Counted from the first letter of the stretch, positions 1 to 6,556 are shown. The stretch: 6,922 bases of DNA from DASPJQ01 sp035299065 (GCA_035299065.1 DATGXI010000178.1:1-6922); one strand, 5' to 3'. A program made the numbers and translations. The notes: generated from the letters alone by a model not told the origin.

Positions 1-493
1 GTGTGGCTCCTCCCATGGCGCCATTGCCAGTTGTTCCTGCCGATCCACCACCGCCTCCTCCAAAATATCCATCGGTGCCGTTACCACCTGCGCCTCCTGT
101 ACTGTTTACCTGCCCGCCTATACCTGTGCCAGGTGCACCGCCCAGGGTTGAGCCCGAACCACCGTCACCACCATTTGCACCGCCTGTTGCTGAAATAAGT
201 GTTGACACATTTGTAGTGCCAAATACCGAACTGATGCCGTGTATACCTATGTGTACATTAAGGTTTGCACCCGGTGTTACGGCAAATTTTCCGCGTGCAT
301 AACCGCCTCCGCCACCACCACCACCACCGTTAATTCCACCATTACCACCTGCACCAACAACCTCAATGGTTATTTCATACACGTTTGCAGGAACAGTAAA
401 AATTCCTGACGAAGTAAATGTTGTTGATCCCGGTTGGGCATATAAAGCGTGTGTTGCGAACAGTGACGCTGCAAAAAGGTAAATATTTTTCAT
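1..493 (-). CDS. Secreted glycine-rich adhesin-like protein, N-terminal part (runs off the left edge)
   Basis: The leftward frame opens at ATG 493-491 and stays open to the window edge, giving 164 codons with no stop. Residues 1-20 (MKNIYLFAASLFATHALYAQ) form a typical Bacteroidota signal peptide. The mature part begins with a short beta-rich stretch (TFTSSGIFTVPANVYEITIEVV) and passes into a glycine-rich domain with GAGGNGG, a run of nine glycines, SATGGANGG and YFGGGGGG. By eye it is about 60% identical, almost without gaps, to the N-terminal 161 residues of the protein at 1028-2197, so the two are tandem paralogues. By analogy it probably continues into an Ig-like region and a T9SS sorting domain, but that part lies outside the window. 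Glycine-rich domains of this type occur in surface adhesins and phage tail proteins. The ligand is unknown. A surface or extracellular location is inferred. A terminator upstream (951-978) and a long non-coding leader suggest its own promoter. Confidence 0.85.
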   Translation of the reverse strand, partial: MKNIYLFAASLFATHALYAQPGSTTFTSSGIFTVPANVYEITIEVVGAGGNGGINGGGGGGGGGYARGKFAVTPGANLNVHIGIHGISSVFGTTNVSTLISATGGANGGDGGSGSTLGGAPGTGIGGQVNSTGGAGGNGTDGYFGGGGGGSAGTTGNGAMGGAT

Positions 494-950
494 AGTGCTA
501 TTTTTTTATTTCAGGTGCTCATGCTTTAATTAACACGGGCAGGTAACAACATTGCATGGCAAACCATGTACCGGTTAAAACAAATGAAGCTTTATTGTTG
601 CATAAGTTGCCATAACGTTAGGCAATGGTGAATAAGCTATGAAAGAATTTGCGGTATTGAACAGCCGTGTACTATAATGGACAAGGCGCTTAATTTTACT
701 TTTACCAATGAAAAAATCGATTTACCCCAACGCAGAAAATGACTGCTCAAAAAAACGGGTGTACCTTAACGAACGATTTCTTAAAAAAACTTAAATGAAT
801 TTGAACTTAAAAAAAGAAGGTAGATGAACTATGCGTTTTTAATGAAAATTGTTCTTTAATGAACACATGATTTGTGCGTTAAGGAACATCTTATGGAATT
901 TCAGATAGAGAAATTTTGAAAAGAAGGATTTGAAAAGAGCCGCTTAAATA
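494..950. other. Non-coding stretch between the two glycine-rich genes
   Basis: No convincing gene lies here; the longest frame noticed is a 21-codon ATG frame at 677. It should hold the promoter of the leftward gene that starts at 493, but no perfect TAnnTTTG element was found on that strand; the nearest is TTCATTTG (complement of 581-588) without a partner TTG at the usual distance. Several short inverted repeats are visible: CATGG-CAAA-CCATG at 555-568, TTGCC-N9-GGCAA at 607-625 (with the palindrome TAACGTTA inside), and a larger hairpin at 851-887. The motif CYTTAAYGAAC occurs at 764-774 and 854-864, and a related sequence lies inverted at 877-887. Confidence 0.6.
851..887 (+). repeat. 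Imperfect inverted repeat able to fold as a hairpin
   Basis: The arms 851-861 (GTTCTTTAATG) and 877-887 (CGTTAAGGAAC) pair over all 11 positions if read as plus-strand RNA, with nine Watson-Crick and two G-U pairs. On the opposite strand the two G-U pairs become A-C mismatches. An inner CACA/TGTG stem (864-867 with 873-876) caps it. The arm 877-887 can also pair with 761-771 at 10 of 11 positions, so two alternative foldings exist. No promoter that would transcribe the plus strand was found, so it could equally be a DNA operator or chance. Confidence 0.35.
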
Positions 951-978
951 AAAAAAGCCCGGTAAAATTACCGGGCTT
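951..978 (-). terminator. Rho-independent terminator of the T9SS glycine-rich gene
   Basis: AAGCCCGGTAA (955-965) and TTACCGGGCTT (968-978) form an 11-bp GC-centred inverted repeat around a very short AT loop. Read leftwards, the stem is followed directly by a run of seven T, the classical intrinsic terminator layout. It lies about 50 nt past the stop codon at 1028, so it closes the 1028-2197 transcript before the next glycine-rich gene. On the plus strand the downstream side is only moderately T-rich, so activity there would be weaker. Confidence 0.88.
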
Positions 979-1027
979 CCTATTTTATATTATTAAGATG
1001 TCTTTAAAATTTTTCTTTCCAATATAA

Positions 1028-2197
1028 TTATTCTTTAATTATAGAGAGGGTTTGAATCCTGGAAGGGGTTTTGATTTTTAACACGTAAACACCTTTTGCT
1101 AAATTTGAAAAATCAGCTGCCTCAATGTTTTTTCCGCTCCATTCACGTTTTCCTGCCGAACTGGTCAATGTATACTCTTCTTCTCCGGTTGCATTTTCAA
1201 TAGAAATTTTATTGGTAAACGGATTTGGATGCGGAAGTAATGCGGGTTGAGATGCGGCCTGGTTTAAACCTACTGTTGTTATTGAAACGCATGCTGATGT
1301 ATCTGTACAATCGCCATCAATGATTTCAACAGCATATGATCCGTTGGAAGTTGCCGTAAAACTCGCATTGTCTTCACCCGGAATAGCTGCATAGGCGTTA
1401 TTGCAATCAAGCCATTGGTATGAAGTTGGACTGGTTGCATTGGCTGTAATGGTTACACCCGTTGTGGTGGTTGACACGTCAATATTGCACCATGATATAA
1501 TTACGTAACCATCACTTCCTTCACCAGCCAGTGAACCAATGCCGTTTCCACCACCGCCACCGCCACCATAGGAAGATCCGCCATCAGCAGGATCGGTAAC
1601 TGTGCATGACCCATCGGCAAATCCTGCACCTTTTCCTCCATCGCCACCGGGAGTTCCACCACCGGTACCTGAAGTACCGCCAGGGGTTAAACAAATACCT
1701 GTCCATGGAATTGTGTTTCCTCCGTTTGTTCCATTGCCTGTTGAACCGGCTGCACCGCCTCCGCCTCCGCCAAAATAGGTGTATGTACCATTTCCGCCAT
1801 TTCCACCGGTATAATTATTAAATCCGCCAATTCCTGTTCCACCAGCTCCACCAGGTGAAACGCCACCTGAACTACCATTGGCACCACCTGTTGCTGAAAT
1901 TAAGGTTGAAACACTCGTGGTGCCACCTACTGTGCCTGTTCCATTAACACCTACTACAACAGGAAGGGTTGCTCCCGGAGAAACAGAAAAAGTTCCAACA
2001 GCATAGCCTCCTCCGCCACCGCCACCGCCACCATTTGATCCACCATCACCACCGGCACCAACCACTTCAATGGTAATTGATGTTACACCGGTTGGAACTG
2101 TATATGTTCCGGACGATGTATAGGTTTGAGTTGCTGTTTGCGCAAAACTTATTGCAGCAAAAGAGAATGCGAGTAACGAAGAGTATATTTTTTTCAT
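1028..2197 (-). CDS. Secreted glycine-rich adhesin-like protein with Ig-like region and T9SS type A sorting domain
   Basis: This 389-residue protein is complete. Residues 1-20 (MKKIYSSLLAFSFAAISFAQ) are a signal peptide. Residues about 25-235 form a glycine-rich domain that starts with a beta-strand stretch (YTVPTGVTSITIEVVGAGG) and contains a run of nine glycines and several GGNGGNG and GGGGGG segments. Residues about 237-310 resemble an Ig-like module common in Bacteroidota surface proteins (SYQWLDCNN, then GSYAVEI and CTDTSACVSI). The last 70 or so residues are a type A C-terminal sorting domain with PNPF, a DFSNLAKGVYVLKI core and the ending LSIIKE. The family route is Sec export to the periplasm, then T9SS across the outer membrane with removal of the sorting domain. 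Two cysteines sit in a less repetitive stretch at about 169 and 198. It has its own terminator (951-978) and is the upstream member of a tandem paralogue pair. An adhesive or matrix role is inferred; no enzymatic motif was seen. Confidence 0.93.
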   Translation of the reverse strand: MKKIYSSLLAFSFAAISFAQTATQTYTSSGTYTVPTGVTSITIEVVGAGGDGGSNGGGGGGGGGYAVGTFSVSPGATLPVVVGVNGTGTVGGTTSVSTLISATGGANGSSGGVSPGGAGGTGIGGFNNYTGGNGGNGTYTYFGGGGGGAAGSTGNGTNGGNTIPWTGICLTPGGTSGTGGGTPGGDGGKGAGFADGSCTVTDPADGGSSYGGGGGGGNGIGSLAGEGSDGYVIISWCNIDVSTTTTGVTITANATSPTSYQWLDCNNAYAAIPGEDNASFTATSNGSYAVEIIDGDCTDTSACVSITTVGLNQAASQPALLPHPNPFTNKISIENATGEEEYTLTSSAGKREWSGKNIEAADFSNLAKGVYVLKIKTPSRIQTLSIIKE

Positions 2198-2215
2198 AAC
2201 TAAGATTTGTTTTCC

Positions 2216-2223
2216 GAAATATA
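2216..2223 (-). promoter_or_regulatory. Possible -7 element ahead of the T9SS glycine-rich gene
   Basis: Read leftwards, the sequence TATATTTC matches five of the six fixed positions of the Bacteroidota -7 consensus TAnnTTTG and would place the transcript start roughly 10-15 nt before the ATG at 2197. No TTG lies at the usual 17-23 nt upstream (the nearest is 11 nt away), so the assignment is weak. Confidence 0.25.
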
Positions 2224-2319
2224 CCTTAAAAAAACAAGATAGCGGTGTTCGTTTTTGAAAAACGTAAATTATTAACGGAATAAAAAGGATGCGATGAAAT
2301 ACTGAACAAAATTAAACCT

Positions 2320-3249
2320 TTAAAAATACGCAATGGCGCGCTCTACAAAAAAAACAGGCACATCGTTTTTGTATTCAATGCGTGTGACCCAATTCCCTTT
2401 CTTATCGTACTTATAAACGTAGCGTTTTTTTTCTTCCAGTATAAAGTCCGGTGCCGAAGGGCCATCGTAAATAATATTTTCATCACCATTCTGCGGTTGC
2501 GAACTGTGGTAAGAGGCAGTTGGTTTATATATGTATATTTCCGCATTGTTTTGTTTTTCATCGTACACATAAACAATTTTTGAAAACAATTCGTTGTTAC
2601 GGTTGTACAAAAGTGATTGGGTGTTCTTTCCTTTCACGTTATTGGTGTACAACAACCTGCTCAACATAGCCCCCTGTGCATCATACCAAATATACCCAAG
2701 GCGATTGCCTTTCTCATCAAAAAAGTTTTTATACATAAAAGAAAGGGAACTGTCTTTGCGGTAACAATGTTCTGTTGAAGTATCTCCTTTTACATTATAC
2801 ACATATTTATCATGTGAATAGTAACCTTGGTTTTTCTGATATAAACTGGCAATTACCCTGTTCAATGAATCATATGTATAGTTTCCTTTTTCAAGCCAAT
2901 TGTTGGCATTGTCATAAATGGTCATTTCAATTAAATTTCCTTTACCATCGTGTATAAAATCGGTTTTTAACACCAATGCATCGTTTGAGGAATATACAAC
3001 CTTGGTTAAAACCTCACCTTTTTTATTGAAACTTAACGTAAAATCCTGGTGTCCGTATTTTGTACTTTGGCGTATACCTTTCACAATTTTTCCATCGTTA
3101 TTTTCGGCCTTATACCACAGTTCTTTTACCGATTTAACTTTACCGTACAGGTTAAGTCTTTTTACATTATGATCAGGCTGAGCCACTGAATGCAGCGCTA
3201 AGCCAATAAAAAAAACAAAGAGCCATACATATTTGACTGCATTTACCAT
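2320..3249 (-). CDS. Secreted protein with degenerate RHS/YD-type repeats
   Basis: This is a 309-residue protein. Its N-terminus has a hydrophobic segment (residues 7-20) ending in SVAQ, a likely Sec signal peptide cut near residue 23. The rest consists of irregular beta-strand repeats of the pattern F/Y-D-x-x-G-N-x-x-x-x-x-x-Y, seen near residues 74-86, 100-113, 126-137, 151-164, 177-190 and 281-293 (for example FDEKGNRLGYIWYD and YDKKGNWVTRIEY). This is the signature of RHS/YD-like repeats, here in a short form without a toxin domain or an RHS core-end motif. No sorting domain is present, so a periplasmic or outer-membrane-associated site is more likely than T9SS export. The start codon overlaps the end of the upstream gene by 7 nt (CTATGGTAAATG region, 3249-3243), which suggests translational coupling. 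The function is unknown; related short YD-repeat proteins are frequent in Bacteroidota and mostly uncharacterised. Confidence 0.85.
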   Translation of the reverse strand: MVNAVKYVWLFVFFIGLALHSVAQPDHNVKRLNLYGKVKSVKELWYKAENNDGKIVKGIRQSTKYGHQDFTLSFNKKGEVLTKVVYSSNDALVLKTDFIHDGKGNLIEMTIYDNANNWLEKGNYTYDSLNRVIASLYQKNQGYYSHDKYVYNVKGDTSTEHCYRKDSSLSFMYKNFFDEKGNRLGYIWYDAQGAMLSRLLYTNNVKGKNTQSLLYNRNNELFSKIVYVYDEKQNNAEIYIYKPTASYHSSQPQNGDENIIYDGPSAPDFILEEKKRYVYKYDKKGNWVTRIEYKNDVPVFFVERAIAYF

Positions 3250-3758
3250 AGGGGCTTTTCTTTCCAGTTTTTTTTATCCAGATGCGCGGGTTTTGCCGGG
3301 TTCTTACTCTCGCGTTCAATCATACGTTCGGCCAGCCATTGAAACCATTCGTGCATAGTGTCGCGCTGCAAATCTTTGCGATCATCCTCCACATAACGCG
3401 CCAGTTTTTTCCAGGATATAATTAACGGACCGCTAAAATAATCGTCAAGGGTTGATAAACTTATTTCGTGCCGGTAAACCATAATGCCCAAACTTTCCCA
3501 GGTTCCAAGCCAAAGCAATAAATAACCTTTGTCTTCACCAATCAACTCAAAAATTTCTTTTTTGGAAAGTCCTTCGGGCAGGTTTAAGGCCAGGCTCATG
3601 CCTTTCATGAAATCGGCTGTTTGAAATGAGCGCACCAGCAACATTTCGGCATCGCGCGCACGTTGCTTTTGTACATAACGCAATTGAATGCCTGCAAATA
3701 CAGCACTTATTACAATTGCCGAGGACGAAACAATACTGATTACAACCGGAGTGTTCAT
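3243..3758 (-). CDS. Small membrane-anchored protein, DUF4760-like
   Basis: This is a 171-residue protein with one N-terminal transmembrane helix (residues about 5-24, VVISIVSSSAIVISAVFAGI). A basic, probably helical cytoplasmic stretch follows (QLRYVQKQRARDAEMLLVRSF). The soluble part contains LLLWLGTWESLGIMVYRHEIS (about 80-100), then DDYFSGPLIISWKKLARYVEDDR, and a lysine- and proline-rich tail. The layout of one helix, a Q/R-rich linker and a W-x(4)-E-x-L-G-I-x-V core recalls the DUF4760 family of unknown function; this is recognition by eye. The ATG at 3758 lies 1 nt from the base of a long hairpin (3760-3801). Its end overlaps the RHS-like gene by 7 nt, so the two probably work as a unit. 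No promoter of its own was found, so transcription from pdhB is possible. Confidence 0.8.
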   Translation of the reverse strand: MNTPVVISIVSSSAIVISAVFAGIQLRYVQKQRARDAEMLLVRSFQTADFMKGMSLALNLPEGLSKKEIFELIGEDKGYLLLWLGTWESLGIMVYRHEISLSTLDDYFSGPLIISWKKLARYVEDDRKDLQRDTMHEWFQWLAERMIERESKNPAKPAHLDKKNWKEKPLW

Positions 3759-3759
3759 T

Positions 3760-3806
3760 CAATTATCAATTGATCAATGTACAATGATCAATTGATAATT
3801 GTACAT
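3760..3806. repeat. Composite palindrome with 22-bp period between pdhB and the DUF4760-like gene
   Basis: The arms 3760-3776 and 3785-3801 are perfect 17-bp inverted repeats around an 8-nt loop. In addition, 3777-3806 is a 30-bp palindrome with 14 of 15 pairs matching, so two mutually exclusive hairpins share the right-hand arm. Underlying both is a tandem unit of period 22: ATCAATTGAT at 3765-3774 and 3787-3796, and TGTACA at 3778-3783 and 3800-3805. There is no T-tract after either stem. It lies 8 nt past the pdhB stop codon and ends 1 nt before the next ATG. It may act as a transcript-end or processing hairpin, a two-site operator, or be a copy of a genome-wide AT-rich intergenic repeat; the sequence alone does not decide. 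Confidence 0.8.
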
Positions 3807-3814
3807 CAACGATT

Positions 3815-4795
3815 TTACAATTTATACATACTTGCTTTCACTGCTTTGATAACCCTTTCAGGATTTGGCAATGCTTCAGCAATCAAGGTAGGCGAAAATG
3901 CAAATGGAGTATCGCTTTGTGTTACACGGTAAACCGGAGCATCCAAATGATCAAACGCATAACGTTGGATCCAGTACGCCAGTTCTGATGAAATACTAGC
4001 CAATGGCCAGCTTTCTTCCAACACAACGCAACGGTTTGTTTTTTTCACCGATTCAATTACGGTTGCATAGTCAATTGGGCGAATGGTGCGCAAGTCAATA
4101 ATCTCAACTTCAATTCCTTCTTTGGCCAATTCTTCGGCCGCAGCGTACGCTACTTTAATGATTTTTCCAAATGAAACAATGGTGCAATCTTTTCCTTTGC
4201 GTTTTATATCGGCAAGACCAATTGGTATAATGTATTCACCATCGGGTACAGGCCCTTTATCACCGTACATTTTTTCGCTTTCAAGAAAAACAACCGGATC
4301 GTCATCACGAATAGCCGCTTTTAACAACCCTTTTGCATCGTATGGATTTGAAGGTGTAATTACTTTCAATCCCGGAACATGGGCATACATGGCTTCAAAA
4401 CTTTGTGAATGGGTTGCAGCCAATTGCCCGGCCGTACCATTACCACCGCGGAAAACGATTGGCACTTTATATTGTCCACCACTCATTTGCAACATTTTTG
4501 CAGCTGAGTTAATGATTTGATCTGCGGCAAGAATGGCAAAATTCCATGTCATAAATTCAACAATCGGACGCAAACCGTTCATGGCTGCTCCAACACTTAT
4601 ACCGGCAAATCCAAGTTCGGCAATGGGTGTATCAATTACGCGGTTTGGACCAAATTCTTCCAGCATTCCCTGGCTTACCTTATAAGCACCATTATATTCG
4701 GCAACCTCTTCGCCCATTAAATATACGCTCTTATCCCTGCGCATTTCTTCCTGCATGGCCTCACGTAAGGCTTCCCTGAACTGTATTTCTCTCAT
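3815..4795 (-). CDS. pdhB: Pyruvate dehydrogenase E1 component, beta subunit
   Basis: This 326-residue protein has the usual length for the E1 beta subunit. With E1 alpha it forms the thiamine diphosphate-dependent heterotetramer that decarboxylates pyruvate and passes the acetyl group to the E2 lipoyl domain, giving acetyl-CoA in the cytoplasm. Residues about 1-180 are the pyrimidine-binding domain, with GEEVAEYNGAYKVSQG (28-43), DTPIAELGFAG (55-65), where Glu60 corresponds to the glutamate that activates the cofactor, and ATHSQSFEA (127-135) with the conserved His129. VVFLESEKMYG follows at 168-178. Residues about 195-315 are the transketolase C-terminal domain (VSFGKIIKVAYAA, EVEIIDLRTIRPID, VVLEESWPLASISSELA). 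Close sequence likeness to mitochondrial PDHB argues for the pyruvate rather than the branched-chain enzyme. The E1 alpha and E2 genes are not in this window. The start ATG is 40 bp from a divergent gene. Confidence 0.96.
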   Translation of the reverse strand: MREIQFREALREAMQEEMRRDKSVYLMGEEVAEYNGAYKVSQGMLEEFGPNRVIDTPIAELGFAGISVGAAMNGLRPIVEFMTWNFAILAADQIINSAAKMLQMSGGQYKVPIVFRGGNGTAGQLAATHSQSFEAMYAHVPGLKVITPSNPYDAKGLLKAAIRDDDPVVFLESEKMYGDKGPVPDGEYIIPIGLADIKRKGKDCTIVSFGKIIKVAYAAAEELAKEGIEVEIIDLRTIRPIDYATVIESVKKTNRCVVLEESWPLASISSELAYWIQRYAFDHLDAPVYRVTQSDTPFAFSPTLIAEALPNPERVIKAVKASMYKL

Positions 4796-4826
4796 CGCTT
4801 GTTTTTTTTAAGTAATTTGGTCCCTT

Positions 4827-4834
4827 CAAAGGAA
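4827..4834 (-). promoter_or_regulatory. Possible -7 element for pdhB
   Basis: Leftwards the sequence reads TTCCTTTG, one mismatch from TAnnTTTG, about 31 nt from the pdhB ATG. A TTG (complement of 4859-4861) lies 24 nt further upstream, slightly beyond the usual spacing and inside the divergent gene. It is the best candidate in the tight divergent gap, but weak. Confidence 0.25.
4828..4833 (+). promoter_or_regulatory. Shine-Dalgarno-like AAAGGA before the membrane-protein gene
   Basis: AAAGGA lies 2 nt before the GTG at 4836 and 14 nt before the in-frame GTG at 4848. Neither spacing is ideal, so it does not settle the start. The frame has a stop at 4809-4811 and no ATG near the start, so one of the two GTG codons is the likely initiator. 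Confidence 0.3.
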
Positions 4835-4835
4835 C

Positions 4836-6440
4836 GTGTTTCAGCGAGTGAAAATATACAATTTTTTAATTCCCCTGTTGATTTTTACCTTCGGGCTTGT
4901 CAACTGTGGAAGAGACCTTTTTGGGACAGGCCTTGAGCGTTACCCGGGCGATTTAGCCGATACAAGGTTTAACAATGTTATTCTTGAACATGATTATCAA
5001 TGGCTTATCGGTCAGCAGGAAAGCCTTTGGGATCCTTCCTTTTTTTACCCGGCAAAAAATATGCTGGCCGGAAGCGACAATCACCTTGGAACATTTTTGC
5101 TTTATGTACCATTCAGGTTAGTTGGGTTTGATGAAATACGCAGTTTTCAATGGTGGGTATTGTGCCTTTTTATCCTCAATTTTTTTGTGTTTTACAAAGT
5201 TGCCCGAAAACTTGGGCTGAACGTTGCCGCCAGTTCTGCAGGTGCATTTTTATTTACATTTTCCATGCCTGTTTTAGGATCGGTACACCACATTCAAACC
5301 ATGTGCAAGTTTAGCTTTCCACTTGTCATTTTCTTTTTTTACAGGATATTATTCGATACAAAAAAACAAAACATCCTCTACTTTGCATTAAGTCTAACAC
5401 ATGTTTTTTATTGCTCATTATATTATGGCATGTTTACCATTTTAATTCTTGCCGTTTTCTTTATTGGTTCACTCTTTTTCAAACCAAAACTGAAAGCCTT
5501 TTTTGCGCGTGAAAACCTTTTATGGCTCGTTTCTTCGGTTGTTGTTATGGCTGGGCTCATCATTCCCCTGCTTTTAAAATATGTTGAAATGGAAAAATTT
5601 TCACCTGATTTGATTTATGATCATGTTGAAGGAAATGTACCGCATCCATACTCTTTCCTGCTTCCGCATCCGGGTACTCAATTTTACGGTTTTTTATTTG
5701 AGCAGGCAAAAATTCATACAAATTCATTCTGGCAACACTGTTTCTTCATCGGATTTACATCCATGGCACTTATTTTTTCCTCTGTTTATTTTTTACGAAA
5801 ATACAGGGAAGGAAACACCGTTTTTGTGATATGTTGCATTACACTTTTCGGGGTAATTTTACTTACCTCGGCTGCCGGTAAATTTTCATTCTACAGATAC
5901 ATAATCGAAATTCGGGGTTTTGGTCACCTCAGGGTCGTAAACCGCATTGTTCTGCTCGAATTATTTTTTATGAGCTTACTGGTTGCCTGGATGGTTAATC
6001 GCATAAAAACAAACGCAATACAAACAAAAATGCTTTTAGCCAGTCTTGTTATTTTTATTTGTGGCGAACATTTCATGCAGAAAGACACGTTGAAATTTGA
6101 CCTGGTTGAAAAAGCAAAACACAACCATGCCTACGTAAATAAAGCCATTGATAAATGCCGCACTAAACCAACTGTTTTTGTTGTATTGAAAGATTCGAGT
6201 TTATCCCGAAACGACTTTAATGAGGGCGTAGCGCAAATTGATGGTATGATGAGCTCCCTACAAAAAGGCGTTCCAACCATTAACGGATACAGTACGGCTT
6301 ATGATCCGCGATTCTGGAATATTGTATCAAATGATGTAAAAGGTGTTAATATATGGCTAAACGCTTATGGGGTTGACACGAATAAATTTCATAAAAAAAT
6401 ATTGGTGATCAGGTGTAAACAAACGTATGAAAACTGGTAA
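4836..6440 (+). CDS. Polytopic membrane protein, putative GT-C-type glycosyltransferase
   Basis: This is a 534-residue protein from GTG 4836, or 530 residues from GTG 4848, which would begin MKIYNFLIPLLIF and looks at least as natural. About ten to twelve hydrophobic helices are visible, near residues 7-23, 84-97, 104-123, 131-150, 158-173, 179-198, 199-216, 228-248, 302-320, 327-346, 369-389 and 398-411. After the first helix comes an extracytoplasmic loop with GDLADTR (38-44) and LEHDYQWL (50-57), acidic residues placed like the catalytic loop of GT-C enzymes that use lipid-linked sugars. HLRVVNRIVLL (364-374) and a soluble tail with PTINGYS (480-486) recall YfhO-like and related bacterial membrane glycosyltransferases. 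The sugar donor and acceptor cannot be deduced. The gene is divergent from pdhB and points towards etfB with a 116-bp gap. Membrane topology is clear; the enzymatic assignment is inferred. Confidence 0.8.
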   Translation: MFQRVKIYNFLIPLLIFTFGLVNCGRDLFGTGLERYPGDLADTRFNNVILEHDYQWLIGQQESLWDPSFFYPAKNMLAGSDNHLGTFLLYVPFRLVGFDEIRSFQWWVLCLFILNFFVFYKVARKLGLNVAASSAGAFLFTFSMPVLGSVHHIQTMCKFSFPLVIFFFYRILFDTKKQNILYFALSLTHVFYCSLYYGMFTILILAVFFIGSLFFKPKLKAFFARENLLWLVSSVVVMAGLIIPLLLKYVEMEKFSPDLIYDHVEGNVPHPYSFLLPHPGTQFYGFLFEQAKIHTNSFWQHCFFIGFTSMALIFSSVYFLRKYREGNTVFVICCITLFGVILLTSAAGKFSFYRYIIEIRGFGHLRVVNRIVLLELFFMSLLVAWMVNRIKTNAIQTKMLLASLVIFICGEHFMQKDTLKFDLVEKAKHNHAYVNKAIDKCRTKPTVFVVLKDSSLSRNDFNEGVAQIDGMMSSLQKGVPTINGYSTAYDPRFWNIVSNDVKGVNIWLNAYGVDTNKFHKKILVIRCKQTYENW

Positions 6441-6501
6441 TAAAGCCTGTAAATGAGATCAATACAAACACTGTAAATCTTCTCATAATCCCCTGCATTT
6501 T

Positions 6502-6535
6502 TTTGCCATTCGGGCAGGTTATTTCATTAAATTTG
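6502..6535 (+). promoter_or_regulatory. Bacteroidota-type sigma-A promoter of etfB
   Basis: TTTG at 6502-6505 (-33 element) and TAAATTTG at 6528-6535 (a perfect TAnnTTTG -7 element) are separated by 22 nt, within the range described for this phylum. Transcription would start near 6541 and leave a leader of about 15 nt before the ATG at 6557. A small inverted repeat TGCC-ATTCG-GGCA (6504-6516) sits in the spacer and could be an operator or a remnant stem ending the upstream transcript. Confidence 0.7.
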
Positions 6536-6556
6536 CTACCCTTAAATTTTAACTTC

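Noticed and set aside
3..302. Open plus-strand frame coding for a proline-rich 99-residue peptide, and a similar frame at 1606-1821
   Set aside because: Both are antisense shadows of glycine codons (GGN read backwards gives NCC). The glycine-rich proteins on the minus strand have signal peptides, and the complete one also has a sorting domain, so they are the real genes.
677..742. Short plus-strand frame from ATG 677 (21 codons)
   Set aside because: It is too short, has no visible ribosome binding site or promoter, and shows no recognisable motif.
1540..2040. Repeated CCACCGCCA-like triplet patterns resembling a repeat array or CRISPR
   Set aside because: There is no fixed repeat-spacer length; the pattern comes from glycine codon runs in the minus-strand gene.
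2250..2264. Inverted repeat CGTTTTT-G-AAAAACG as a terminator of the RHS-like gene
   Set aside because: The usable stem is about 5 bp of mostly A-T pairs after allowing for a loop, and there is no following T-tract on the minus strand.
4083..4520. 145-codon plus-strand frame inside pdhB
   Set aside because: It lies wholly antisense to a clearly conserved enzyme gene and its product resembles no family.
6453..6486. ATGAGA/TCTCAT arms after the membrane-protein stop codon as a terminator
   Set aside because: The arms are only 6 bp around a 22-nt loop and no T-run follows directly.
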